Source: Planctomycetota bacterium (GTDB lineage Bacteria > Planctomycetota > JACOTG01). Taken from it: a stretch of DNA of 64,000 bases. The notes under the pieces are model-generated. The model had not been told where the DNA came from. It made no database searches and saw nothing but the letters and a program-made list of their open reading frames with translations. Each line of letters starts with the position of its first letter. Position 1 is the stretch's first letter. This document shows, piece by piece, positions 36,067 to 45,532 of the stretch. A program made the position numbers and the translations under genes. Where the stretch lies: positions 1-64,000 of the forward strand of contig JACOTG010000307.1 in assembly GCA_016178505.1 (NCBI GenBank), written 5' to 3'.

Positions 36067-39000
36067 GGCCGCCCCAGCGGATGCAACCATCCGCGCTCCA
36101 GGTCCGTCATCAGCGGCTCTCGGACGACTTCGCGCGACAACACTTCGGGGTCTCCCATCAACGACAGTGCCACGTCCTCGAGAATCGGAGACGCGAACGA
36201 ACCGCGTGCAACGTGAAAGTCGAATCGGTACTCGACGTAGCAAGGCTCTCGAACGAAGAGATCGAGCGGCACGCCGCCGAGTGTTCCGGCGATCCCGCTC
36301 CAGCGTGCGAGCACGTTTCCCCCGAATGCCCTCAACGTGAACTCGGCCTCGATGGCGGATCCCGGAGGAATGACGACGTTGAACGACGCCGCGCCGACCC
36401 GAGTCCCCGGCGACAACAGAAGGGGGATGACGCCGAAGTAGCTCCCCCTCCCGTCGACGCGCCCGTCATGGTTGCGATCGGCCGCAGCGTTCGCGTGCCC
36501 TTCGCCGCCGTCGAAACTTCGACTGCGATCGAGGTCCTGATAGCGCTCGCCGAGGTCGTATTGACCGTTGTTGCTGAAGTCGACGTAGATCTCGCCGAAG
36601 TCGTACACACCGTTTCCGTTCACGTCCTGCCAGACCTCGCCGACGTCGTACTTGCCGTTGTCGAGATAGGTCGCGCTGCCGAGATGGGTCGGATCGCCCG
36701 GCCCCGAGTCGACCCACGGTTCGCCGACCCACTCCCACTTCCCGTCATGATCCAGATCGAGATAGGGCTCTCGTTCGTCCTGGAAGTCGTCCCCATTCCC
36801 GTCGAAGAACGGTTCGCCGGTGGCGTCGTGCTCGTCGTTGTGATTCCAGTCGAGGTAGGGCTCTCCGTAAGTGCGATACAGTCGGCCCGTCGCGTCGTAT
36901 CGGCCGCCGCCTCCCATGTCGTAGGCCTCGCCCGGATCGAACGTGCCGTTTCCGTTGGCGTCGCGAAACTTGGTCCCCACGGGATTTCGCGTTCCGGAGA
37001 GATCGTCGTCTTCGAACGGCTCTCCCGCGTCGCGAACGCCGTTGCCGTTGGCGTCGACGAAGGCCTCGAATGGAGCGAACCGTTCGGGGCGAAGACGCGG
37101 TTGCTCGAGCGCAGCCGCGCGGCGATAGAGGCAGAGGTCGTCGACCGTGGCGAGCACTTCCTTTCCAGGCTGTGCCGCGGACGGGGGAATCATCGGCCCG
37201 AAGATCACCCACGCTGCGCCGTCGGCGTCGAGCCCGGTCGGCATCGGCAGGTCGTCGGCGGTCGACGTCACGCCCGCCCGGCGCCGCCACTGTCCGTTCA
37301 CGTAGAGGCGTACCAGCGGACCCTCGCGGACGAGCCCGTCGTCGATGCGACCGTCGCCGTCGTCGTCGATCCCGTTCGTCGTGTTTGCCTCGGGAGTCGC
37401 CGCGGGACCCGACACGTCGTCGACGACACCGTCGCCGTCGTCGTCGATGCCGTCGACCGTCGTCTCCGGAATCGCCCACGGGTTCTCGACCTGGCGATGG
37501 GTCGCAGCCACGTTCATCCACGCGCCGCCCTGAATCGGCGTGAGCGCGGCGATGCGTGCGTGCGCGAACGCCGTCGCTGGAAACGCGAGCGCGCTGAACG
37601 GCGTTCCGGGCGCGGGACCGAACGCACCCGAGATCGTGATCGGCTCGGTGGGTTGCGCCCACCGATCGAGCGTCATCGTCGCTTGATCGACGAATCCATC
37701 ACCATCGGTGTCGACGAATCCTTCGAGCGTGATCCGCGTGAACGCGGCGAAGCCGACCCGTGCGCGATCGAATCGGAACGAAAGGATCGGCTGCACCGAC
37801 GACACGACGCGCTCGGCTTCCTGCTCGCGTGTCAACGACGGTTCCTTGTCGACGAACGCCTCGGGGTCGATCGTTCCCGACGAGTAAGCTTCGTAGAGCA
37901 CGAGCGACGAGGGCGCCCGCGCCGGAGAGATCCGCGAGAGCTTCACCCAGAACTCGAACGCGCCGTCTCGGAAGCCGCCGCTGAGCGCATCGTTCGTCCC
38001 GTCAACGTCGGGGAACAGCGCTCCGGTGTCGACGAACACGACTTCGCCCGAGATCGCCGCAGCAGAGTCGGTGCGGGCGCCGAGGAGCATCCCATCCGGC
38101 AACAGGACGCCGGTGCTGCGATCGAACACGCTTCGGGGAAGCGGAACCGCGGCATGAGTCGCGACGTCCCGCACGAATGCCGGAATCACGGCGCCGTCCG
38201 CCGTTCGCAGACGGACGTCGTCGTCGAAGCCCGCACGCGCCAGGATGTCTGACGTCGGCCCCGCCGATTGAGCGTCGCAACGCAGCCTCACCGATCCGTC
38301 GCGATCGAATCGCTTCGATTCCAAACCCATCGAAAACGTGAATGCTTGGAGATCGCTCCCGCCCACGACGAACAAACGATCGCGGAGCGGATCGAGGGCG
38401 ACGCGTCGCGCGCCCGACGAGACGGCCACGGGCGGCAGCGGGTCGAGCGTTCGGCTCCGCGCGTCGACGGCGACCAACGACGAACTCGACAGCGCGAACA
38501 GGATTCCGTCGGGCGCGTCGACCGCGAGGTCGCGCGGCGTGTCGCCCGCGAACACGTCTGCGTGCGACGACACGACGACGTCGAGGGCAAGGCGCTGCGC
38601 GCGTCGCTCGATCGAACCGTCCTGCCGGAGAAGGTAGAGCCACGTTCCCGCGCCGTCCGCGACGAGCCGAACGATCGGTGCGCCCGCGATCGACACGGTC
38701 TCGAGAAGCACCGGTCGAAGCTCCGTATCGACGCCGACGCGAACGAGCGTTCCCGATGCCGTCGCGGCGAAGAGTTGCACCGCGGTCGAGTCATACGTCG
38801 CGTCGAGCACGGTCCCCAGACCGAGCGTAGCGCTCGCGTCGAACGTCGGGTGCGTCGGCGACGGCCACACGGCGTCGCCGGACGGCGAGTTGGGATCGTC
38901 GCCCGGGCGACCCGCCGGAGACGACGGGCCATCGTCGATGACTCCGTCGCCGTCGTTGTCGACACCGTCGTGCGCCTCGTCGACGTCGGGCGTCGACAGA

Positions 39001-41612
39001 TCGTCGATCTCCGGCATGGCCGCCGGATCCGCGAGCGGATACGCCGCGAATGCGAGCCGTCCGCCGGAAAGCAGCGCGAAGAACGCCCGACGCTCGGGAA
39101 CCGGAAGGACCCGCTCGACCTGCGTACCCGCGAAGAGCGAGGTGACGGACCGAGCGCGAATGCGCGCGCCCGAGGCCACGAGATCGATTGCGCGGAGGTC
39201 CCCGCTCGACGACGTCGAGTAGAGTCGCCCGGCTCCTTCGCGCTGGAACGCCCCGTCGAACGCGAGTCGCGCGTCGACGCTCACCCCGCTCACCGGATCG
39301 AGAGGTCGTGGGCCCGCGGCGTCCCACTCGATCGGTTGCACGCTGCCGCCGGAAGCCGCGTACGCGATTCCGCTCCGCTCGTCGATGACGACGACGTCGG
39401 CATTGATTCCGACGGAAAGCGGGGAGGAGAGAAAGGGGGTGGAGAGTGTCTCCCCGGCACGGTGCTCCGGGAAGCTCTCCGCCATGCAGCGCCTCCTCCC
39501 CGCTAGAAACTCGGGCTCGGTTCTCTCGAAGTCGGCTTGTGTCCCCTCTCGCCAGCGCGATGCCAGGCGGACGACGATTCGGGTCTCGTACCGTGCGAGC
39601 TCGCGGTCGCTCTGGTAGAGGATGCGGCCGTTGATCAGCGGGTGGTCCTGCGCGTCGCGGAGAGGATGCGGCTCGCCGGGGAGAATCGAATTCGGCACGA
39701 GGCTCTGGCCCGTCACGATTCGCGTGAGGATCGTGAGCTCGTAGATGCCGAACGTCGACAGGCAGAATTCGGTCGTCGGGTCCTCGATGTCGGTCTTGTC
39801 GATCGAGTAAGCGGCTGCGAGATCCGGGTTGAAGCGTCGAAGCCTCGCGTTCGGGTTGGCCTGGACGAGAAGTCGCTCTCGATTCGCGCGAAGGAGATCG
39901 CGAACGGCGTCCCGAATCGAGGGATCGATGGCAAACGCCTGCACGACGCCGGAATCGCCCAACGCAGCAACGAACTCGCCGAAGAACTCGTCGAGCTGAT
40001 CGAACGACCGGATCGTGCCGGCTCGGTGATAGGCCGCGGAGCCATCGGAACGCCGCCGGTTTTGTTTCATGCGATACCGGAGCGTCTCGAGCGCGATCGT
40101 CTCGGCCGCAGACGCGCGCACGTCGAGTGGGGCTGCGCCACGGTCGGGCGTGAGTCCGACGAGCATCACTGCAGCAAGCGCCTCCACCGGTGCGGTGTTC
40201 ACGTCGATCGGCGCCCGCGACTCGTGGACGAACCCGGCGCCGCGAATCGCCTCCGCGTCGCGCGTGGCGTTCACGGTGAGGAAGTCGCGGAGCCGCAGGA
40301 ACTCGTCGCCATCGAGCATGCCGAAGATCGGCTGGCCGCTCGCACGCTTCACCTCGAGGATCTGATCGAGCGACTGAAAGCGACCTTCGGGAAGCGAGTC
40401 CCGATACCGCACGATTCGCATCGCGTCGTCGGCGGCAACGGCGTCCTGGCCCGCGGAATCCCAATCGATGGTGCCGTCCGAACGCCGCGGGATGCGTCCC
40501 GAGGTCAATGCGTCATCCAACGCCTCGTCGTACTCGATTCCGCGGCCGTTGCGACCGATCGCCTGGTCGTCGATGACTCCATCGTGATCATCGTCGCGGC
40601 CGTTTGCGGGATACGAGATCTCGGGAGCCGCGCACGCGGCACAGAGGTTCGTGGTGAGGAGCAGCGCGTTCAGGAGGCGTGCCGTGAGCACGTCGGGCCC
40701 GTTCACGTCCAGCCGGCTCTGGCTGTCGATCACGCGGATGTAGCTGAGTCCGTCGACCATCGCGTCGGTGTCGGTGACCGAAACGGAGCGACCGCGGTCG
40801 TCGAGGAGTCGGCTCGCGTGCCTCACGCTGCGAAGTTGGCGTACTCGGCTGCCACGCCCCCGCCACTTCGCGTCGCCCGACTCGACCGTGTGCAACACGA
40901 CCCCGGGATCGGATGTCGAGTTGCCTTCGCCGGGATTCGTGGGGTCGCCCGGAAAGCCGGGGTCGAGCCACCCGTTCAGCTCCGTCGCTCCCGGATTCAT
41001 GATCGGGTGATAGTCGTCGCGGTCCGGATCCGGATTGTCGCTCGCGTCGAATCCCGCCTCGCGCACGTCGGGAACCCCGTCGATGCCGACGTCGCGCACG
41101 TCGAGTCCGAGTGGGGCGCCGCGCGGCCCGTGCAGTTGGCCGTCGGGACCGTCGAATCGTCCATTGCCCTCGGTCCCTTGGCGATCGTCGACGGTCCCGG
41201 CGACTCCGTCCGGACCGCGCCCATCGTTGTCGTCATCGCGCGAAGGGTCGTGATGTGCCGAGTCGAACCCTGGCTCCAGAAGATTCGGCGTGCCATCGGT
41301 GCCGAAGTCGTCGCCCGGATCTTCCCCGTCGCGCGAGATCACTCCGTCGGAGTCGAGATCGCCGCCGTCCGAGAAAAACCCCATGCGGGGGTCGCCGAAC
41401 GGATCGTGCGACTCACGAGTCGACAGGGCGGAAATCGAGATCTGGATCGTTCGCTCGGCGAATCGACGTGCTTCTTCCTGCATCGATTCCGTGCGCTCCG
41501 TCGTCGTGGCGAGCCGAACGAGCGCGAAGAGCGTCGCCGACACGATGCCGAGTATGGCGACGAGAACGAGCAGGGCCGCTGCGCCGAATCCTCGATTCCC
41601 TCGGATGGTCAT
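36063..41612 (-). CDS. Giant GspK-like minor pseudopilin with propeller-like, LamG-like and calcium-loop regions
   Basis: 1849 residues, against roughly 320 for ordinary GspK. The N-terminus is prepilin-like (NRGFGAAALLVLVAILGIVS). Asp-rich loops (about 75-240; SRDDDNDGRGPDGVAG) precede a GspK core at about 285-620 with the family motif APIDVNTAPVEALAAV near residue 470. A region of short repeated beta blades (about 740-1130) looks like a propeller. A concanavalin/LamG-like part (about 1220-1450; FEFWVKLSRIS; VRLYVNGQWRRRAG) is followed by dockerin- or EF-like acidic repeats (about 1515-1730; VDANGNGVRDAGEPF; VNGNGVYDFGE). A final beta domain ends the protein. GspK caps the pseudopilus; here the tip would carry a very large surface head. 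Starts at an ATGA overlap with the upstream permease. Confidence 0.75.
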   Translation of the reverse strand: MTIRGNRGFGAAALLVLVAILGIVSATLFALVRLATTTERTESMQEEARRFAERTIQISISALSTRESHDPFGDPRMGFFSDGGDLDSDGVISRDGEDPGDDFGTDGTPNLLEPGFDSAHHDPSRDDDNDGRGPDGVAGTVDDRQGTEGNGRFDGPDGQLHGPRGAPLGLDVRDVGIDGVPDVREAGFDASDNPDPDRDDYHPIMNPGATELNGWLDPGFPGDPTNPGEGNSTSDPGVVLHTVESGDAKWRGRGSRVRQLRSVRHASRLLDDRGRSVSVTDTDAMVDGLSYIRVIDSQSRLDVNGPDVLTARLLNALLLTTNLCAACAAPEISYPANGRDDDHDGVIDDQAIGRNGRGIEYDEALDDALTSGRIPRRSDGTIDWDSAGQDAVAADDAMRIVRYRDSLPEGRFQSLDQILEVKRASGQPIFGMLDGDEFLRLRDFLTVNATRDAEAIRGAGFVHESRAPIDVNTAPVEALAAVMLVGLTPDRGAAPLDVRASAAETIALETLRYRMKQNRRRSDGSAAYHRAGTIRSFDQLDEFFGEFVAALGDSGVVQAFAIDPSIRDAVRDLLRANRERLLVQANPNARLRRFNPDLAAAYSIDKTDIEDPTTEFCLSTFGIYELTILTRIVTGQSLVPNSILPGEPHPLRDAQDHPLINGRILYQSDRELARYETRIVVRLASRWREGTQADFERTEPEFLAGRRRCMAESFPEHRAGETLSTPFLSSPLSVGINADVVVIDERSGIAYAASGGSVQPIEWDAAGPRPLDPVSGVSVDARLAFDGAFQREGAGRLYSTSSSGDLRAIDLVASGARIRARSVTSLFAGTQVERVLPVPERRAFFALLSGGRLAFAAYPLADPAAMPEIDDLSTPDVDEAHDGVDNDGDGVIDDGPSSPAGRPGDDPNSPSGDAVWPSPTHPTFDASATLGLGTVLDATYDSTAVQLFAATASGTLVRVGVDTELRPVLLETVSIAGAPIVRLVADGAGTWLYLLRQDGSIERRAQRLALDVVVSSHADVFAGDTPRDLAVDAPDGILFALSSSSLVAVDARSRTLDPLPPVAVSSGARRVALDPLRDRLFVVGGSDLQAFTFSMGLESKRFDRDGSVRLRCDAQSAGPTSDILARAGFDDDVRLRTADGAVIPAFVRDVATHAAVPLPRSVFDRSTGVLLPDGMLLGARTDSAAAISGEVVFVDTGALFPDVDGTNDALSGGFRDGAFEFWVKLSRISPARAPSSLVLYEAYSSGTIDPEAFVDKEPSLTREQEAERVVSSVQPILSFRFDRARVGFAAFTRITLEGFVDTDGDGFVDQATMTLDRWAQPTEPITISGAFGPAPGTPFSALAFPATAFAHARIAALTPIQGGAWMNVAATHRQVENPWAIPETTVDGIDDDGDGVVDDVSGPAATPEANTTNGIDDDGDGRIDDGLVREGPLVRLYVNGQWRRRAGVTSTADDLPMPTGLDADGAAWVIFGPMIPPSAAQPGKEVLATVDDLCLYRRAAALEQPRLRPERFAPFEAFVDANGNGVRDAGEPFEDDDLSGTRNPVGTKFRDANGNGTFDPGEAYDMGGGGRYDATGRLYRTYGEPYLDWNHNDEHDATGEPFFDGNGDDFQDEREPYLDLDHDGKWEWVGEPWVDSGPGDPTHLGSATYLDNGKYDVGEVWQDVNGNGVYDFGEIYVDFSNNGQYDLGERYQDLDRSRSFDGGEGHANAAADRNHDGRVDGRGSYFGVIPLLLSPGTRVGAASFNVVIPPGSAIEAEFTLRAFGGNVLARWSGIAGTLGGVPLDLFVREPCYVEYRFDFHVARGSFASPILEDVALSLMGDPEVLSREVVREPLMTDLERGWLHPLGRP

Positions 41613-42379
41613 GCCCGCGCCACTTCCGCACGACGCAGCAACATGGCGCCGAGCGCAACGGCCAGCGACGCGAACAGTGCCGCATAGACGACGCCGATCA
41701 CGAGGACGAGCGATGGCGGCGTTTGACCGCGCCCGAAGGGAACCGTCGGATCCAGCGCGACGAGGTTTGGAATCGGCGCGAAGAGCACGAACCGAACGAC
41801 TCGACCCATCGGCGATTCACCGCACGCCGAGTCGACGAACGGACGCAAATGACCGAGCGCAAAGACGAGCGCAGCTCCCAATCCAGCTGCCGAACGATGT
41901 AGCCCGATCGAGAGCGCGAGCCCCACGGACGCGAGAATCGCCGCCTGCGCAAGGGCGAGCAGAGTGACCGACGCGAGCCCGATGACTGGAACGGGATCTC
42001 CGCGCCACGCAAGGGAGGCGGCGCCCGCCGCGGTCATCGCCACCGCCGCGGGCACCGCAGCAGCGAGCGAGCCCAAGAGCTTCCCAGCGATGACTTCCGA
42101 AGTCGTCAACGGCTTCACGAACAAGAGCAGCGCGGCGCCGTCGTGCATCTCACCGGAGAGTGCACCGATGGCGACGAGCACGGCGATCGCCGATGCTCCC
42201 ACCGAAAGCGTCGACGCGGTGACCTCGCGAACCATCTCGGCCTCGCGTCCGAATCCAAAGAAGGCGATTTGTCCCGAAAGCAGGACCAAGATCGCGAGCA
42301 CGGCAGACGGCAGCAGCACCAGACGATGACGCACGGCTTCACGAAAAGTGGTTTGGGCGATCGCAATCGTGGGGTTCAT
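41609..42379 (-). CDS. ABC-2-type transporter permease
   Basis: 256 residues with about six membrane segments (LVLLPSAVLAILVLLSGQIA; SVGASAIAVLVAIGAL; VLVIGVVYAALFASLAVALG) and the GEMHDGAALLLFVKPLTTSE stretch typical of ABC-2 permeases that work with a GldA/NosF-like ATPase. It lies 6 bases after the PilP-like gene and overlaps the GspK-like gene as ATGA, so it is embedded in the secretion operon. The only ATPase for it in view is at 49902-50768. Its cargo is unknown. Confidence 0.78.
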   Translation of the reverse strand: MNPTIAIAQTTFREAVRHRLVLLPSAVLAILVLLSGQIAFFGFGREAEMVREVTASTLSVGASAIAVLVAIGALSGEMHDGAALLLFVKPLTTSEVIAGKLLGSLAAAVPAAVAMTAAGAASLAWRGDPVPVIGLASVTLLALAQAAILASVGLALSIGLHRSAAGLGAALVFALGHLRPFVDSACGESPMGRVVRFVLFAPIPNLVALDPTVPFGRGQTPPSLVLVIGVVYAALFASLAVALGAMLLRRAEVARA

Positions 42380-42385
42380 CCCCGC

Positions 42386-43141
42386 TCACTCGTTGCGGTG
42401 ATCGCGCTCGACCACCCCGCCGCCGGGAGAATCGCCGGCGTCCGTCGCGCGCTCGCGTGCCGCAACGCCCTCGCCCGTCGGAAACGTCTTGTCGCCGCCG
42501 ACCACCGTCGAGAACCGATAGATCGCGCCGGTCGGCGACGCAAACGTCGCCGTGAAGAAGTCGATCTGCGCCAACAGCACACCGCGATAGCTCTCGCCCT
42601 CGGACAGGAGCACGTTCTCGCCGGACGTGAGGTCTTTCACGACGGCGGCGGGCTTGCCGCTTTGCAGGAGGATCGTGCCGCTGAATTGGCACTGACGATC
42701 GTCAGCGGCAACGAGCTTGCCGCCCGGCTTCGCGCGCGTCGCGAGAGACCGAGCGATCGGCGGTTTCTTCTGCGTAGACGAACGATCGTCGATCGCGGCG
42801 CCGTCGACTGCGGCGATCGCCGCCGTTTCCGGCGCGTACCACGCCGGAAAAAACGGATCACGGCGTGGCTGGCTCGGGTCGTGTGTCGCGATCTCCTTCG
42901 CTACCGGCGCGGGCCCGGGAACCGCCTCGAATTTCAAACCGCGAAGCGTCGCAAGCTGCGGTAATACGCGCTCGGGAACGTGCAGGAACGCGAACGCTTG
43001 GCGTCGAATCGATTCGACCGTGCCGTCGGACGGCGGGAGAACGACCATCGGCGCTTCGACACGTCGAGCCTGCCAGACGACGATCGCCGCCAGCGCGATG
43101 CCGCCGATCAGTGGCAATCGATTCTCGATCCCGCGGACCAT
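42386..43141 (-). CDS. PilP/GspC-like inner-membrane assembly protein
   Basis: 251 residues from ATG 43141, which shares one base with the upstream stop (TGATG). A single N-terminal TM (PLIGGIALAAIVVWQ) is followed by a Pro/Arg-rich linker and a C-terminal SH3-like HR domain at about 165-225 (CQFSGTILLQSGKPAAVVKD; LSEGESYRGVLLAQI), as in PilP or GspC. These proteins link the inner-membrane platform to the secretin. The call rests on domain layout and operon position more than on a strong motif. Confidence 0.6.
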   Translation of the reverse strand: MVRGIENRLPLIGGIALAAIVVWQARRVEAPMVVLPPSDGTVESIRRQAFAFLHVPERVLPQLATLRGLKFEAVPGPAPVAKEIATHDPSQPRRDPFFPAWYAPETAAIAAVDGAAIDDRSSTQKKPPIARSLATRAKPGGKLVAADDRQCQFSGTILLQSGKPAAVVKDLTSGENVLLSEGESYRGVLLAQIDFFTATFASPTGAIYRFSTVVGGDKTFPTGEGVAARERATDAGDSPGGGVVERDHRNE

Positions 43142-43968
43142 CACAAGCCCTCCACTTCGCGAACCCAAGCAGGACGTTGGTCCGAGTACCGTGGTTTCTC
43201 GAGCAAGCCGACGCGAAGCGCAACGACGTCGATTCGACACGCGAGTTCCGCGTTGCGCCGCTCGGTGTCGACCTCGAAAGCGTTGTCGACTTCGAGCCTC
43301 TCGACGACGAACGGGCTACCCTCGCCGGCCAATCGAACGAGGAACGCGTCCAGACCTTCGAGCGTCGCGCGGCAATCGATGCGGACGGCCACGCGCACGA
43401 GGCGATCGACGTCGAGGATCTCGCTGGGACGCGTACGATGCGGGCGACTCGACGACACTCGCGCCGTCACTGACGAAATCGGGGCCGAATCGACGAGGTC
43501 GAGCAGCGTCTCGGTTGCCGCCGCCTGAACGAGGTACTCGGCGAGCACGTCGGGCCGCAGGTCGGAGAACGAAGCCGTATTGAATGCGCCCGTCACCGCG
43601 ACGCGCTGGAGCCGTGCGGCGTTGCGCTCACGGAAACGGATCAGCGCCTCCTTGAACGCGAGCGACGGGAGGTTCGATCCTTCCGGAAGCTGGCATTGCG
43701 CGGACGGCCGGAGGCCGAACCGGCTCACGAATGCCTTGTATCCCGTAAAGAGAGCACTGCCGACCCGATCGGATTGCGCGCGCAACGTTTCGAGGGCGAC
43801 GCCCGTCGGCTCCGCGTAGTGCGTGTCGTAGAGAGCGAGATGTCGAGCGACCATTCGGTCGGCGGTTTCGCGCTGCTCCCGTAGACCCGCGAGCAAGACG
43901 CAGGGAGCAAGCGCCGCGATCACGATCGGCGTCGCGACGAAGAGGCAACGCTTGAGCATCGTGTTCAC
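43141..43968 (-). CDS. PilO/GspM-like inner-membrane assembly protein
   Basis: 275 residues from a GTG at 43968 overlapping the preceding stop as GTGA; ATG 43959 is an alternative. One TM (LFVATPIVIAALAPCVLLAG) is followed by a coiled-coil-like helix and an alpha/beta C-terminal domain (RVAVRIDCRATLEGLDAFLV; FVVERLEVDNAFEV), which is the ferredoxin-like fold layout of PilO/GspM. It would pair with the PilN part of the upstream protein. Confidence 0.65.
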   Translation of the reverse strand: MNTMLKRCLFVATPIVIAALAPCVLLAGLREQRETADRMVARHLALYDTHYAEPTGVALETLRAQSDRVGSALFTGYKAFVSRFGLRPSAQCQLPEGSNLPSLAFKEALIRFRERNAARLQRVAVTGAFNTASFSDLRPDVLAEYLVQAAATETLLDLVDSAPISSVTARVSSSRPHRTRPSEILDVDRLVRVAVRIDCRATLEGLDAFLVRLAGEGSPFVVERLEVDNAFEVDTERRNAELACRIDVVALRVGLLEKPRYSDQRPAWVREVEGL

Positions 43969-45530
43969 GATTTCCCCCTGACGCGCCCCCCGGGCGCCAC
44001 GTGGATCTCGAAAGTCTCGACGTTCGGGATGTCCTTGTGCGGTCGAGCTTCCCGGATTTCGATGCTTCCCTTTCCGCACGCCTGTTCGAGCGCTTCGACG
44101 TATCGCCGCAACACGTCCGTTCGCGCCGTCTCGGATTCGTCCTCGCGACCCTGCACGATTCCGCGAACGACGGCCGTGACGGCGACGTCCGGGAGCAGTT
44201 CGCCCTCACCGGACGTGAGCGCAACGCTCGTGATCTTCACCGAATCGGGGGCTCGATCGAGGAGTGCTTGAAACCGCGTCTCGACTGCGCGCGACGACGC
44301 TCGCAGCTGCAGGGAAGCCAACTCGTCGGCGAGGGTCTTCTGCCCTTGCGCGATTCCCAGGAGCTGCGACTCTTGGCGGATCCCGCCTTGCAACGCCGAC
44401 TTCAGCACGTCGGCGTTGTCGTTCTGCACCGACAGCGAGTAGGTCTCTCCGAGTGCGACGAGACCGACCGTCGCGGCTGCCGCAATCGAGGCGCCGACCA
44501 ACGTGCGATTCGCGCGGAACCGCGATGACGCAACGCTGCGCCGCATCTTCGGCATTGCGAGACGAAGGTCGGGCGCTCCCTTCACGAACGGAAGCGCAAG
44601 CCCGATCGGCACGGCGAACTCGCCCGGCTCTTCCGGCAGTGCGTTCTCCGGCTCATCGAGGCGCACGCCGCCCTCGCGAAGCCGCGCCGCGGCGTCGACG
44701 ATTTCGACCCCTTGGAAAGCGTGGGCTTCGAGCGTTGCGCGAACGTCGCCGAGCGGTCCCGGTTTTCCCAGCAGGAGCACCCGCGTCGGGACTGCCGCCT
44801 CCGCGATCTTCGACGCTTGAGCGACCGCGTCGAGCGACTCGTGCAGATCGGCTGCGAGGCGCTCCAGCGTTTCGCGGGCTTCAGTGGTCGAATCGTGCCC
44901 AGCCGGCAGTCGAATCTCGCGGGCGGCGACGAGTCGGCCTTCCGATAGGAGAACCAACGTCGCGGCGTGGGCGTCCGCCTCGACGGCGAGCACGGCGACC
45001 ATTCCCCGGAGCGCCTCGGGAACGAACCGAACGACGAATCGGTAGAGCCCCACGGTCCCCGGCACGAACTCGCGCGTTCGGATGCGAGCCCGGCGTAGCG
45101 ACGCCTGGACTCGCGCGAGCGCCTCACGCCGAGCCGCAGCGACCAGGACGAGATCGGACGGACCGTGCGGCGACACGCCATCGAGGAGCGTTTGGTCCGA
45201 GACGAGCGCGCCGTCGCCGCCAGCCGCTGCCGACGACCCCACGATCACGCGGACGAGCGCGTCGCGATTCGGCCGCGACGTTCTCGGAAAGAGGTAAAGC
45301 TGGTAGAGCGTGCCGATCTCGTTCACGGTCACGCGAGGACTTCCGCCCGCAGCGATCCGCGTCGCGAGATCCCGAACGTCGTCGCGCGAAACGTGGGCTC
45401 CCTCGGCGCCGTGCCAAAACGCCGGCGGCAACGAAACGCGGCGGAGCGGCGCCACGACCAGTCCGCGGCCGCGGCGACCCACTCGCGCGACGCGCGCCTC
45501 AGACGACGTGAAGGCGATGCTCGTCGCCAT
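43965..45530 (-). CDS. PilM-PilN (GspL-like) fusion protein
   Basis: 521 residues. Residues 1-320 are an actin-like ATPase fold of the PilM/GspL cytoplasmic type (MVAVLAVEADAHAATLVLLS; TRVLLLGKPGPL). A TM at about 345-365 (LVGASIAAAATVGLVALGET) is followed by a PilN-like periplasmic part with a coiled coil and a C-terminal alpha/beta domain (LLDRAPDSVKITSVALTSGE; ETFEIHVAPGGRV). GspL naturally has this order, so it can be read as GspL or as PilM joined to PilN. It lies 2 bases after the secretin gene. Confidence 0.75.
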   Translation of the reverse strand: MATSIAFTSSEARVARVGRRGRGLVVAPLRRVSLPPAFWHGAEGAHVSRDDVRDLATRIAAGGSPRVTVNEIGTLYQLYLFPRTSRPNRDALVRVIVGSSAAAGGDGALVSDQTLLDGVSPHGPSDLVLVAAARREALARVQASLRRARIRTREFVPGTVGLYRFVVRFVPEALRGMVAVLAVEADAHAATLVLLSEGRLVAAREIRLPAGHDSTTEARETLERLAADLHESLDAVAQASKIAEAAVPTRVLLLGKPGPLGDVRATLEAHAFQGVEIVDAAARLREGGVRLDEPENALPEEPGEFAVPIGLALPFVKGAPDLRLAMPKMRRSVASSRFRANRTLVGASIAAAATVGLVALGETYSLSVQNDNADVLKSALQGGIRQESQLLGIAQGQKTLADELASLQLRASSRAVETRFQALLDRAPDSVKITSVALTSGEGELLPDVAVTAVVRGIVQGREDESETARTDVLRRYVEALEQACGKGSIEIREARPHKDIPNVETFEIHVAPGGRVRGKS

Positions 45531-45532
45531 GG

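Noticed and set aside
36081..38252. 723-codon plus-strand open frame
   Set aside because: Also antisense to the GspK-like gene, with no motif or ribosome-binding site.
39537..41687. 716-codon plus-strand open frame opposite the GspK-like gene
   Set aside because: Low-complexity Arg/Val/Glu-rich shadow with no domain; the minus-strand gene is in a coupled operon and has clear motifs.
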